A DNA stretch of 64,000 nucleotides from positions 124,001 through 188,000 of the forward strand of contig JAAMEZ010000032.1 in assembly GCA_013322215.1 (NCBI GenBank), read 5' to 3'. The translations under genes were made by a program, and so were the position numbers. Below are positions 25,230 through 33,860 of this stretch, piece by piece. The notes under the pieces were generated by a model. The model was not told the DNA's origin. It searched no databases and saw only the letters and a list, made by a program, of their open reading frames with translations. Each line of letters starts with the position of its first letter. The stretch's first letter is position 1. The stretch comes from Martinezella rhizogenes. Lineage in GTDB: Bacteria; Pseudomonadota; Alphaproteobacteria; Rhizobiales; Rhizobiaceae.

Positions 25230-25390
25230 GTACCTGTAAACCAAGCCGGCTAAGGGCATCCCAGAATTTTCGCCGGCGGCAGCAACAATCTTCGCACGGC
25301 TGGATAACATCAATGTCAACGGTCGTGACTTGTCTTTCCCGCGCGGATCAATTGAGGGTAGCGCTCAAACTTGACAACGGAAGGACACAA

Positions 25391-25795
25391 ATGCTCCCTG
25401 CAATCCACGCTCTCCATCCTCATCTGCTGAGCCTCCTGCGCATCGTCGCCTCGCTCGTGCTGTTCAGCTACGGAACGCAGAAAGTGCTGCATTTCCCGGC
25501 AGCTGAAACGGTGCCGCCCGTAGGGTCGCTATCCTGGATCGCCGGTCTGCTGGAGCTGACCCTTGGTTTCCTCGTGCTGATCGGCTTTCAGACGCGGATT
25601 GCTTCGTTCATCCTGTCAGGTCTGATGGCCTTCGCTTATTTCCTGGCTCACGCGCCGAAGAGCTTTTATCCCGCGCAGAACGGCGGCGTCTCCGCCATCC
25701 TCTTCTGCTTCATCTTCCTGTTTCTCGCCAGCGCCGGCGGTGGCCCGCTGAGCGTCGATGCGCTGACGAAGCGCAAGCAGCAAGCTGCGGCCTGA
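25391..25795 (+). CDS. DoxX family membrane protein
   Basis: The 134-residue protein has four membrane helices: LLRIVASLVLFSYGTQKVL, LSWIAGLLELTLGFLVLIGF, ASFILSGLMAFAYFLAHAP and AILFCFIFLFLASAGGGPLSVDAL. It carries the DoxX family pattern, with a SYGTQKVLHFP start and the PKSFYPAQNGG loop. The function is unclear in the family (redox or electron-transfer membrane subunits). The ATG at 25391 has GGAAGGA upstream; the frame runs back to 25208 without a better site. Confidence 0.85.
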   Translation: MLPAIHALHPHLLSLLRIVASLVLFSYGTQKVLHFPAAETVPPVGSLSWIAGLLELTLGFLVLIGFQTRIASFILSGLMAFAYFLAHAPKSFYPAQNGGVSAILFCFIFLFLASAGGGPLSVDALTKRKQQAAA

Positions 25796-25801
25796 ACAAG
25801 C

Positions 25802-25832
25802 AGGTCCGAGGCGGGTTCACCGCCTCGGACCT
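25802..25832. terminator. Strong hairpin between convergent doxX and Gfo/Idh genes
   Basis: AGGTCCGAGGCGG pairs perfectly with CCGCCTCGGACCT across a 5-base loop (13 bp). There is no good T-run, so it may be a processing or repeat-derived hairpin; the arm shares GGTCCGAGGCGGG with the repeat near 23675. It separates the ends of the two convergent genes. Confidence 0.5.
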
Positions 25833-25842
25833 CATCTAAAGC

Positions 25843-27030
25843 CTAGAGCTTGACCCAGGCGCCGTTGCGCTTGGACGAGGCAACGCAGGCCTCGACAAAA
25901 GCCACACCCTTCACGCCGTCATCGACAGTCGGATAGATCACGGCCGGGTCGACCGCCACGCCCTTCTTGCGGGCATTGATGGCACGCGCGGCTTCGGTGT
26001 AGATCGTGGCAAAGGCTTCCAGATAACCTTCCGGATGGCCCGACGGGATTCGCGAGACGCGCGCCGCGGCAGCACCCGAGCCGGCACCATTGCGGGTAAT
26101 CAGCCGCTTCTGATCGCCGAACGGCGTGTACCACAGATAGTTCGGATCGGCCTGCGTCCACTCGATGCCACCCTTGGTGCCATAGACGCGGAGCTTCAGG
26201 CCATTCTCATGACCGGGCGCCACCTGGCTGCACCAGAGCATGCCCTTCGCCGGCTTTTCCTTACCCTTTGCCTTGAAGCGCAGCAGCACATGGCCGTTAT
26301 CATCCAGACGGCGTCCTTCGACAAAGCTGTCGAGATCGGCGGCGAGGCTGTCGAGCTCGAGGCCGGTGACGAAGGAAGCGAGGTTATAGGCATGCGTGCC
26401 GATATCGCCCGTAGAGCCGCCAGCGCCGGACTGGGCCGGATCGGTGCGCCATGCCGCCTGCTTCTGGCCGGATTGCTCGATATTCTCGGTCAGCCAGTCC
26501 TGCGGATATTCCACCTGCACGATACGGATATCGCCGAGCTCGCCATTCTCGACCATCTCGCGCGCCTGACGGACCATCGGATAACCGGTATAGTTATGCG
26601 TGAGGATGAAAAGCGCGCCGCTCTCGTCAGCCACCTTCTTCAGCTTCTTGGCGTCGGCAAGGTTGGAGGTCAGCGGCTTGTCGCAGATGACGTGGATACC
26701 GCGGCGCAGGAATTCCTTGGCGGCGTCATAGTGGACATGGTTCGGCGTGACGATCGACACCGCCTCGATGCCGTTCTTCAGCTTTGCTTCCCGGATCGCC
26801 ATGTCGCGATAGCTCGAATAGGTGCGCGAGGGATCGAGACCGAGATCACGACCAGATGCCACTGCCTTATCCGGCGAAGACGAAAGCGCACCCGCAATAA
26901 GATCGAACTGATCGTCAATGCGTGCAGCAATACGATGCACTGCGCCGATGAATGCGCCGGCACCTCCGCCGACCATGCCAAGCCGAATGCGCGGCTCGCG
27001 CGTCTGTTCCGATGATCCTTCGATTGCCAT
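25843..27030 (-). CDS. Gfo/Idh/MocA family sugar oxidoreductase
   Basis: The 395-residue protein has an N-terminal Rossmann motif (RLGMVGGGAGAFIGAVHRIA), the EAVSIVTPNHVHY strand and the conserved lysine in HVICDKPLTS. The C-terminal alpha/beta domain has GGSTGDIGTHAYNLASFVTG with the catalytic Asp/His pair. It oxidises a sugar or cyclitol with NAD(P)+. AGGAGG lies 6 bp before the ATG at 27030. It lies downstream of the TIM-barrel isomerase with a repeat-filled 289-bp gap. The pairing is common in bacterial pathways for keto-sugars or inositol-like compounds; the substrate is unknown. Confidence 0.9.
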   Translation of the reverse strand: MAIEGSSEQTREPRIRLGMVGGGAGAFIGAVHRIAARIDDQFDLIAGALSSSPDKAVASGRDLGLDPSRTYSSYRDMAIREAKLKNGIEAVSIVTPNHVHYDAAKEFLRRGIHVICDKPLTSNLADAKKLKKVADESGALFILTHNYTGYPMVRQAREMVENGELGDIRIVQVEYPQDWLTENIEQSGQKQAAWRTDPAQSGAGGSTGDIGTHAYNLASFVTGLELDSLAADLDSFVEGRRLDDNGHVLLRFKAKGKEKPAKGMLWCSQVAPGHENGLKLRVYGTKGGIEWTQADPNYLWYTPFGDQKRLITRNGAGSGAAAARVSRIPSGHPEGYLEAFATIYTEAARAINARKKGVAVDPAVIYPTVDDGVKGVAFVEACVASSKRNGAWVKL

Positions 27031-27091
27031 TTTGTCCTCCTGAATAAAATTGAACTCGCATTCTTGGTGACTGTCGCCCAAGCCACCCGCC

Positions 27092-27278
27092 TCGCCCTTC
27101 GAGGGCCCTGCGGGCCACCTCAGGGTGAGGCTGATCTACCGCGCCAGCACCACATCCTTCCACCTAGCGATGCCGAAGATGGCTCTTATAAAGTTTCGCG
27201 AGAGCCCGCTCCGCCCTCATCCTGAGGTGCGGAGCCTCCTGAGCTCTGCGAAGGAGTGAAGCCTCGAAGGACGAGGGC
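27092..27278. repeat. Pair of facing intergenic palindromic repeats
   Basis: Copy A (27092-27130) has CTTCGAGGGCCCTGCGGGCC followed by ACCTCAGGGTGAGG. Copy B (27214-27278) has CCCTCATCCTGAGGTGC, an internal stem and GCCTCGAAGGACGAGGG. They carry the same CCTCA.CCTGAGG and CTTCGAGG words in opposite orientation, as in the abundant alphaproteobacterial repeat class. A short CTCTCCCC-GCT-GGGGAGA hairpin follows at about 27294. No gene is seen in this gap. Confidence 0.65.
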
Positions 27279-27319
27279 GGCCTGGCCGGCATTCTCTCCC
27301 CGCTGGGGAGAAGAGGAAA

Positions 27320-28375
27320 TTACGACAGCCCCAGCATGCGGCGGTTCGCCGCCTGGTCCGTGCCGCTGCCGGCAAAGTCGTCAAAGGCCTTTTCCGTGAC
27401 GCGGATGATGTGTGCCTTGACGAATTCGGAGCCTTCGCGGGCGCCGTCTTCGGGATGCTTCAGCGCGCATTCCCATTCGACCACGGCCCAGCCGTCGAAA
27501 TTATTGGCGGTCATCTTCGAGAAGACGGCACCGAAATCGACCTGGCCGTCGCCGAGCGAACGGAAGCGGCCAGCACGCTCGACCCAGCCCTGATAACCGC
27601 CATAGACGCCCTGACGCCCGGTCGGATTGAACTCCGCATCCTTGACGTGGAACATCTTGATGCGGTCCTTGTAGATGTCGATGTTGTCGAGATAGTCGAG
27701 GCACTGCAGAACATAGTGCGAGGGATCGTAGAGCATGTTGGCGCGCGGATGGTTCTTCACGCGTTCAAGGAACATCTCGAAGGTGATGCCGTCATGCAGG
27801 TCTTCGCCCGGATGGATCTCATAGCAGATGTCGACGCCGTTTTCGTCGGCATGGTTGAGGATCGGCGTCCAGCGGCGGGCAAGTTCTTCAAAGGCGGTTT
27901 CCACGAGGCCGGCCGGGCGCTGCGGCCAGGGATAGATGAAAGGCCAGGCAAGCGCACCGGAGAAGGTCGCATGCGCCTTGATGCCGAGATGCTTGGAAGC
28001 GGTCAACGCCATCTTCACCTGCTCGACCGCCCATTCCTGGCGCGCCTTCGGATTGCCGCGCACTTCCGGCGCAGCAAAGCCGTCAAAGGCTTCGTCATAG
28101 GCAGGATGCACGGCAACGAGCTGGCCCTGAAGATGGGTGGAAAGCTCGGTGACCTCGACGCCGTTGGCGCGGGCGACACCGGCGAATTCATCGCAATAAT
28201 CCTTGGAGGAAGCCGCCTTCTTCAAGTCGATGAGCTGGCTTGCCCAGGTCGGAACCTGCACGCCGATATAGCCGGCATCGGCCGCCCATTTCGTGATCGA
28301 ATCCCACGAGTTGAACGGTGCCGCATCGCCGGCGAACTGGCCAAGAAACAGGCCTGGACCCTTGATCGTCTTCAT
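27320..28375 (-). CDS. Sugar phosphate isomerase/epimerase family TIM-barrel protein
   Basis: The 351-residue protein is of the xylose isomerase-like (AP_endonuc_2) TIM-barrel family. Motifs are YIGVQVPTWASQLIDL, VTELSTHLQGQLVAVHPAYD, DICYEIHPGEDLHDG with the metal-binding Glu and His, MLYDPSHYVLQ, and MFHVKDAEF with the His-Val-Lys-Asp metal site. Such enzymes isomerise, epimerise or dehydrate sugars and inososes. It lies upstream of the Gfo/Idh gene in the same direction and 265 bp after the ABC importer genes, with a LacI-like site just before it. Confidence 0.88.
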   Translation of the reverse strand: MKTIKGPGLFLGQFAGDAAPFNSWDSITKWAADAGYIGVQVPTWASQLIDLKKAASSKDYCDEFAGVARANGVEVTELSTHLQGQLVAVHPAYDEAFDGFAAPEVRGNPKARQEWAVEQVKMALTASKHLGIKAHATFSGALAWPFIYPWPQRPAGLVETAFEELARRWTPILNHADENGVDICYEIHPGEDLHDGITFEMFLERVKNHPRANMLYDPSHYVLQCLDYLDNIDIYKDRIKMFHVKDAEFNPTGRQGVYGGYQGWVERAGRFRSLGDGQVDFGAVFSKMTANNFDGWAVVEWECALKHPEDGAREGSEFVKAHIIRVTEKAFDDFAGSGTDQAANRRMLGLS

Positions 28376-28400
28376 CTGTAATTCCTCCCTAATCGCGTTC

Positions 28401-28414
28401 TGTAAACGTTTCCG
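28401..28414. promoter_or_regulatory. LacI-like operator upstream of the isomerase gene
   Basis: TGTAAACGTTTCCG has a complete left half TGTAAAC and two mismatches from the palindrome TGTAAACGTTTACA. It resembles the paired sites at 32288-32322 near the LacI gene, so one regulator may govern both transporter and enzymes. It lies 26 bp upstream of the isomerase ATG. Confidence 0.45.
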
Positions 28415-28586
28415 ATGCCTTTCGGACCCATATCCGAGGCGGCTTTGGTGCCGTAGCCTCAAAAAACTATAGGGTCGTCAGGATGAAAGTCGAATGCCTT
28501 GCGACCTAATCACGGCACGCCGCAGACGGCAAGAGGTACGTGCCGCAAAATTTCCATCCGTATTGAGACGAGCCGATGGAGTACTT

Positions 28587-28614
28587 AAAAAACGCCCGCC
28601 GAAACCGGCGGGCG
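28587..28614 (-). terminator. Rho-independent terminator after the binding-protein gene
   Basis: On the minus strand a 9-bp GC-only stem (CGCCCGCCG / CGGCGGGCG, loop of 4) is followed by TTTTTT. It ends the ATPase-permease-binding protein operon 27 bp after the stop codon. Confidence 0.88.
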
Positions 28615-28640
28615 CCTTGCAAAATCAACCGAATGACCGA

Positions 28641-29588
28641 TCAGAACGGTGAATCGGGGAAGTAGAAGTCCTTGGCATTGTCCTTGGTGACGAGCGTCGC
28701 ATCGAGGATGTAATTGCCGCGAACCGGAACCTGGTCGTAGAAGTTGGCAGCCGTCAGCTCCATGGCGGTGCCGACCATTGCCGGCGGATAGAGCACGTCG
28801 ACGGGGATCAGCTTGTCGCCGTCCATGACCTTCTTGATCATGTCCTTCGAGCCGGCACCGGCGATGACATATTTGATGTCGGTGCGCTTGGCCTGCTCGA
28901 TCGCTTGCAGCACGCCGACGGCCATATCATCATCCTGGCACCAGACGACGTCGATCTTCGGGAACTTGGTCAGGTAGTCCTGCATGACCTTGAAGGCATC
29001 GTCGCGGTTCCAGTTGCCATACTGGCGGTCGAGAACCTTGACGTTCGAGCCGGCAATGCCCTTGTCGAAGCCGTCCTGACGCTGCTGGTCGATCGGGATC
29101 GGCAGGCCGCGGATGATGACGACCTGAGCGTCCGGAGTGTTCTTCTTGATGTATTCGCCGGCGGTCTGGCCAAGCGCCGGATTGTTGCCGGCGACATAGA
29201 GGTCGCGGACGGAATTGTCGTTGTTGCTCGGCGCGCGGTCGACGAGCGTCACGAACTTGCCCTTGTCCTTGACTTCCTTGATAGCGTTGACCAGCGGATC
29301 TGGGTCAGACGGCAGGATCACGAGCGCGTCGATGCCCTGCGTCTCGAGATCCTGCACGGCGTTTGCCTGGCTTGCCGCGTCCGGCGAGGTCTTGACGATG
29401 ACGTTCAGCCCCGGATGCTCCGCCATCAACAGCTTGGCGACGCGCTCGGCATGGAACACCACGCCCGAGGTCCAGCCGTGGTCGGCGGCCGGAATGGAAA
29501 CGCCGATCGTCACCTTCTTGTCTGCGGCATGCACGGTACCGGCCAGAGCCGCCATCACGACAGCCACGCCCAATAGTCTTTTTCGCAT
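28641..29588 (-). CDS. Ribose-type sugar ABC transporter substrate-binding protein
   Basis: The 315-residue periplasmic binding protein has a signal peptide (RLLGVAVVMAALAGTVHA) and the RbsB-like fold: KKVTIGVSIPAADHGWTSGV, IDALVILPSDPDPLVNAI, VVIIRGLPIPIDQQRQDGF and VVWCQDDDMAVGVLQAIEQA. It captures a pentose, hexose or related polyol in the periplasm. It is the last gene of the importer operon, followed by a terminator. The exact sugar is not known; a ribose-, allose- or cyclitol-like ligand is plausible. Confidence 0.93.
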   Translation of the reverse strand: MRKRLLGVAVVMAALAGTVHAADKKVTIGVSIPAADHGWTSGVVFHAERVAKLLMAEHPGLNVIVKTSPDAASQANAVQDLETQGIDALVILPSDPDPLVNAIKEVKDKGKFVTLVDRAPSNNDNSVRDLYVAGNNPALGQTAGEYIKKNTPDAQVVIIRGLPIPIDQQRQDGFDKGIAGSNVKVLDRQYGNWNRDDAFKVMQDYLTKFPKIDVVWCQDDDMAVGVLQAIEQAKRTDIKYVIAGAGSKDMIKKVMDGDKLIPVDVLYPPAMVGTAMELTAANFYDQVPVRGNYILDATLVTKDNAKDFYFPDSPF

Positions 29589-29654
29589 GTTATCCTCCCA
29601 CAAAGAAACAGGGCCTTGTCCTGATGACCGGGCGCCCCCTTACCCGGTTATTCG

Positions 29655-30665
29655 CTATTTGCGAGCCAGCGAGCGCTGAACCAGCATGGCGATGATGATG
29701 ATCGCACCCTGGATGGCGCTGAGCAGATACTCGCTGATGAAATTGGAAAGCAGCATGATGTTGCCGACCAGCTCGAGAATGAAGGCACCGCAGATCGTGC
29801 CCCATACCCTGCCCGCGCCGCCTTTCAGCGCCGTGCCGCCGACGACGACGGCGGTGATTGCCTGCAACTCCCACAGGCTGCCCGTGGTCGCTGACGTCGA
29901 GCCGAGCCGCGGCACATAGAGAAGCACCGCGATGGCAACGCAAAATCCCTGGATGACGAATGCAATAGTGCGCACGCCATTGACCGCCACGCCGGAATAA
30001 CGGGCAACGTCACGGTTGGAGCCGACCGCAATCACATGCCGCCCATAGCGGGTGCGGTAGAGAATGAAGGCAGCGATGCATGTGACGACGAGAATGACCA
30101 CGATCGGCACCGGAACGCCGAGCACAGTGCCGTAATAGGTGGGCTTGTAGAGCGCCTGAATATCCGCCGGCCGCAGGGTGATTGCACCGCCCTGTGACAG
30201 CCAGGTCGTCAAGCCACGATAGACGCCCATGGTGCCGAGTGTCGCGATGAATGGCTCGATCTTGCCCATGGTCGTAATCAGCCCGTTGGCGAGGCCGCAC
30301 AGGAGGCCGGCAACAATCGAGAACAACACGGCTGCCGCCAGCATCATGGTGGGGTCGGCGATGACGCCCGAGTTCATGAACAGGATCATCAGACTCGCGA
30401 CAAAGGCGACCATCGCGCCGACGGACAAATCGAGATCGCCGGCGGAAATGACGAAGGTCGCGCCGACCGCGATGATGGCGATGAAAGCGCATCGCGTTGC
30501 GACATTGGTAAGATTGGTAATGCCGATGAAATTCGGATTGACCAGTGCGCCCACGATCAGAAGCAGCACCAGGGCTGCAAACGGCGCAACTGCCCTAAGA
30601 TCGACATCCCGCCAGGAACGCCCTCGCCGACCGGCCTTGCCGCTGCTGTCTTCGCCCACGCTCAT
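29655..30665 (-). CDS. Ribose-type sugar ABC transporter permease
   Basis: The 336-residue RbsC-like permease has about nine hydrophobic segments. Recognisable ones are RCAFIAIIAVGATFVISAGD with the family's ISAGDLDLSVG motif, GKIEPFIATLGTMGVYRGL, and the ATP-binding-protein contact loop NRDVARYSGVAVNG. It ends with IIIIAMLVQRSLARK. It forms the channel of the importer, with the ATPase upstream and the binding protein downstream. MSVGEDSS (30665) is preferred over a methionine at 30677. Confidence 0.92.
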   Translation of the reverse strand: MSVGEDSSGKAGRRGRSWRDVDLRAVAPFAALVLLLIVGALVNPNFIGITNLTNVATRCAFIAIIAVGATFVISAGDLDLSVGAMVAFVASLMILFMNSGVIADPTMMLAAAVLFSIVAGLLCGLANGLITTMGKIEPFIATLGTMGVYRGLTTWLSQGGAITLRPADIQALYKPTYYGTVLGVPVPIVVILVVTCIAAFILYRTRYGRHVIAVGSNRDVARYSGVAVNGVRTIAFVIQGFCVAIAVLLYVPRLGSTSATTGSLWELQAITAVVVGGTALKGGAGRVWGTICGAFILELVGNIMLLSNFISEYLLSAIQGAIIIIAMLVQRSLARK

Positions 30666-30726
30666 AACCAAAACCAACCTCCCGTCCCATGATTGCAGGG
30701 AATTCGCCCTGCTCTCCGCCGCCCTT

Positions 30727-32250
30727 TCAGGCAGCCGTCTTTTTCTTCAGGCCCGCCGCATAACGCATGATTTCCTGCTCGGAGATTTCCTCGCCTTCGA
30801 GCACACCAACAATCCGCCCCTCACGCATGACAGCGATCCGCGTGCACAGTCCGATGACTTCAGGCATCTCCGAAGAGACGACGATGATCGAATGACCGTC
30901 GCGCGCCAGCGCCGAAATGAAATGATAGATCTGCTGCTTCGTGCCGACATCGATGCCGCGTGTGGGCTCGTCGATGATGATGATCTGCGGCTCGGTCTCC
31001 ATGACCTTGGCCAGCAGCAGCTTCTGCTGATTGCCGCCGGACATGCGGCCGGCAACGATATTGCCGTCACGCACCCGGATGTCGAAACGACGGCGCGCCC
31101 GCGTCAGTGCATTGGCCTCGCTGGAGGCGCTGAGATAACCGAACTTGCCATGCCGATCGAGCGATTGCAGCGTCAGGTTGACGGCCATGCCCGAATTCAG
31201 CAGCAGACCCTTGGATTTCCGATCCTTCGTCATATAGGCAAGACCGGCACCAATGGCCGCATGCACATCATGCGGCGGCACGGTCTGGCCGTTGGCGATG
31301 ACTTCCCCGGATGCGCGCGAGCGCAGCCCGACGATCGCCTCCATCAGCTCCGTCCGGCCCGAGCCGATCATGCCGGAAAAGCCAAGAATCTCACCCTTGC
31401 GCAGCTCGAAACTCGCATCATGGACATAGCCGGTCGAAAGCGAGCTGACGCTGAGCACGACGTTCTCGTCAACATCGGGCTCGTTCTTAGCGGGATAGAG
31501 GCTGGAAAGTTCGCGCCCGACCATCAGCTGGGCGATCGATTCGCCGTCGAGCAATGAGGTCGGCGATGTTTTCACCCACTGGCCATCGCGCAAGACCGTA
31601 ACGCGATCGGTCAACTCCATGACCTCATCGAGCTTGTGGGAAACGAAGACGAAACTCGTTCCTTGATCGCGCAGCTTGCGCACCTGCTTGAAGAGGAAAT
31701 TGGTTTCCTCGCGCGAGAGAACCGCAGTCGGCTCGTCCATGAAGACGATGCGTGCATCGCGACTGATCGCCTTGGCGATCTCGACCATCTGCTTGTCGGC
31801 GATCGAGAGTGAGCTGATCATCGCATTCTCGTCAACATGCGAGCCAAGCAGATCGAGCACGCGCCGCGTTTCCGCCCGCATGTACTTGCGATCGAGCACG
31901 CCGAAGCGCGTGACTTCACGGCCGAGAAACAGGCTTTCGGTGACGGTCAGATGCTCAGCGAGATTGAATTCCTGGTGGATGATGACGATCCCGAGCGCTT
32001 CCGCAGCACCATTCGGCGGCAGCTTCACCGGCTTGCCGTCAAGGAGAATTTCGCCTGATGTCGGCTGCTCGAAACCGGACAGGACCTTGACGAGCGTCGA
32101 CTTGCCGGCGCCGTTTTCGCCCATCAGCGCATGGATTTCGCCGGCCCGAAGATCGAAGTTGACGCTGAACAGCACCTGCACGCCGCTGAAGGATTTGGAT
32201 ACCCCTCTCGCAGACAGCACGACAGCACCGTCGACGGCTTCCGAACTCAT
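30727..32250 (-). CDS. Sugar ABC transporter ATP-binding protein (double ABC cassette)
   Basis: The 507-residue RbsA/XylG-type protein has two nucleotide-binding domains. Domain 1 has Walker A GENGAGKSTLVK, LSIADKQMVEIAKA in the signature position and VFMDEPTAVL. Domain 2 has the degenerate P-loop GMIGSGRTELME usual for these proteins, the signature MSGGNQQKLLLAK, and IIIDEPTRGIDVG. It is the first gene of the importer operon, divergent from the LacI gene at 32418, with two operators between. Confidence 0.95.
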   Translation of the reverse strand: MSSEAVDGAVVLSARGVSKSFSGVQVLFSVNFDLRAGEIHALMGENGAGKSTLVKVLSGFEQPTSGEILLDGKPVKLPPNGAAEALGIVIIHQEFNLAEHLTVTESLFLGREVTRFGVLDRKYMRAETRRVLDLLGSHVDENAMISSLSIADKQMVEIAKAISRDARIVFMDEPTAVLSREETNFLFKQVRKLRDQGTSFVFVSHKLDEVMELTDRVTVLRDGQWVKTSPTSLLDGESIAQLMVGRELSSLYPAKNEPDVDENVVLSVSSLSTGYVHDASFELRKGEILGFSGMIGSGRTELMEAIVGLRSRASGEVIANGQTVPPHDVHAAIGAGLAYMTKDRKSKGLLLNSGMAVNLTLQSLDRHGKFGYLSASSEANALTRARRRFDIRVRDGNIVAGRMSGGNQQKLLLAKVMETEPQIIIIDEPTRGIDVGTKQQIYHFISALARDGHSIIVVSSEMPEVIGLCTRIAVMREGRIVGVLEGEEISEQEIMRYAAGLKKKTAA

Positions 32251-32287
32251 TGAATCCTCCCTGCGGTCCCACCCGCTTTTCATGCTG

Positions 32288-32322
32288 TGTAAACCTTTAC
32301 ATAACCTGTGTAAAGGTTTACA
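32288..32322. promoter_or_regulatory. Paired LacI operators between sugar importer operon and lacI gene
   Basis: TGTAAACCTTTACA (32288-32301) and its exact reverse complement TGTAAAGGTTTACA (32309-32322) lie 21 bp apart start to start, two helical turns. Each is a near-palindrome and the pair forms one large palindrome. They are 38 bp upstream of the importer's first gene and about 96 bp upstream of the LacI gene. This is well placed for cooperative binding by that regulator. Confidence 0.75.
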
Positions 32323-32417
32323 TCATTGGATATCGCACATTTTCTCGCCGTCACCTTTGACCTCCACGTAAGTCTGTGTAGTCTCCAACCCGAGACGAGA
32401 CCCCAAGGCAGAGCGCA

Positions 32418-33443
32418 GTGTCGAATTCCACGCCCGCAACTATCGAAGACGTCGCCCGCATTGCCAATGTTTCGATAGCAACGGTTTCGCGGGCCATCCA
32501 CACACCGGAGAAAGTCGCCAATTCAACGCGGCTGAAGGTCAATCAGGCCATCGCTGTGACCGGTTATACCACCAATGCCATGGCGCGCAGCCTGAGGCTC
32601 GGCCGTTCGAACATGATTCTGGTCGTCGCCCCCGATATCGGCGACCCCAATTTCTCCAATATTCTCATCGGCCTGGAGAACGAGGCACGTTCGCACGGCT
32701 ATGGCATCCTCATCGGCCACACCCAGAACGATGCGCAGCGCGGGCTGGAATATCTGAAATTCCTGAACTCCAACCAGGCGGCGGGGCTGATCCTCTTCAC
32801 CGGCATCCTGCCCTTCGGGCACCAGACGATGACGGCACGGCTGCCGCCGAGCGTCGGCGTCTTCGAACCGGTCTTCAATGGCGGCATTCCCTATGTCGGC
32901 GTCGACGATATCGCCGGCGCGCGCAAGGCCGTCGACCTGCTGATTACGGAAGGCCATCGCAAGATTGCCTTCATCGGCGATTCCCGCACCCGCCTCGCCT
33001 ACAGCCGCCGGCGCATGGGCTATGAAGCCGGACTGGATGCCGCCGGCATCGGCCACGATCTACGCATCGTGCTGGAAGGCGACGGCACCATCGAAAGCGG
33101 GCGGCTTGCCGTCGAGCAGCTGTTCATGCGCGACACGCTGCCGACAGCCTTCATGTGCGTCAACGACCAGACCGCGATCGGCGTGATGATCGGCCTGAAG
33201 ACACGCGGCTACGACATCCCCGAGGATTTTTCGGTGACCGGCTTCGACGACGTGCCGCAGGCCGTCTTCATGACGCCGTCGCTGACGACGATCCGGCAGC
33301 CGCGTACCGCCATCGGCAAGCATGCGATGGCGCTGCTGCTGGAACTGCTTTCGGATGGCGAACCACCCGAGACGGAGATCCTGCTGCGGCCGGATCTGGT
33401 CGTGCGAAACTCGGTTGCGGCTCCGGCACGCCTCCGGCGATAG
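32418..33443 (+). CDS. LacI family regulator of the ribose-type importer
   Basis: The 341-residue protein begins at GTG (MSNSTPATIEDVARIANVS), with the HTH and hinge ATVSRAIHTPEKV and ARSLRLGRSNMILVVAPDIG. The ligand domain has SVTGFDDVPQAVFMTPSLTT near the end. It diverges from the importer operon with two strong operators between, so it is the likely local repressor; the inducer would be the transported sugar or its product. Confidence 0.92.
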   Translation: MSNSTPATIEDVARIANVSIATVSRAIHTPEKVANSTRLKVNQAIAVTGYTTNAMARSLRLGRSNMILVVAPDIGDPNFSNILIGLENEARSHGYGILIGHTQNDAQRGLEYLKFLNSNQAAGLILFTGILPFGHQTMTARLPPSVGVFEPVFNGGIPYVGVDDIAGARKAVDLLITEGHRKIAFIGDSRTRLAYSRRRMGYEAGLDAAGIGHDLRIVLEGDGTIESGRLAVEQLFMRDTLPTAFMCVNDQTAIGVMIGLKTRGYDIPEDFSVTGFDDVPQAVFMTPSLTTIRQPRTAIGKHAMALLLELLSDGEPPETEILLRPDLVVRNSVAAPARLRR

Positions 33444-33455
33444 GCAGGCGCCGCG

Positions 33456-33860
33456 ATGCCGCTCGGCAGAATCACCCTCTACGTCCGCGATGTCGAAGCA
33501 ACGCTGAGTTTTTACGAGAGATATTTCGGCTTCAAGCCACTGCGTCTGGAGGGCGATCGGATCGTCGAGCTGCTGACGCAGGATGGCGGTGCCAATCTGC
33601 TGATCCATCCGGCAGGCAAAGCGCAGAAAATGGGCCAGGTACTGGTAAAACTGGTCTTCGACGTCGAGCACGTCGAAGTTTTCCACGCGAGATGCGCCGA
33701 TGACGGGCTCGTATTCGGCCCCTTGCACCAGACTGACGGTTATGTCTTCGCCAATGCCAAGGACCCCTCAGGGAATCCCATAGCCATTTCCAGCCGTGCC
33801 TTCAGACTGAAATCGGGAGACGATGAAGCACCGCCTCCCGAACCTGTCGATCAAACGTAG
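33456..33860 (+). CDS. VOC family (glyoxalase/bleomycin resistance-like) protein
   Basis: The 134-residue protein has the paired beta-alpha-beta-beta-beta fold: LGRITLYVRDVEATLSFYERYFG, with later GLVFGPLHQTDGYVFANAKDPSGNPIAISS. It starts 12 bp after the LacI gene and may be co-transcribed with it. Substrates range from methylglyoxal adducts to antibiotics; none is indicated. Its 3' end overlaps the stop end of the convergent xylA by 10 bp. Confidence 0.85.
   Translation: MPLGRITLYVRDVEATLSFYERYFGFKPLRLEGDRIVELLTQDGGANLLIHPAGKAQKMGQVLVKLVFDVEHVEVFHARCADDGLVFGPLHQTDGYVFANAKDPSGNPIAISSRAFRLKSGDDEAPPPEPVDQT

Noticed and set aside
25208..25390. 61-residue N-terminal extension of the DoxX protein
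   Set aside because: The stretch is not hydrophobic or conserved-looking and contains the LacI-type palindrome; ATG 25391 has an RBS and begins the first helix.
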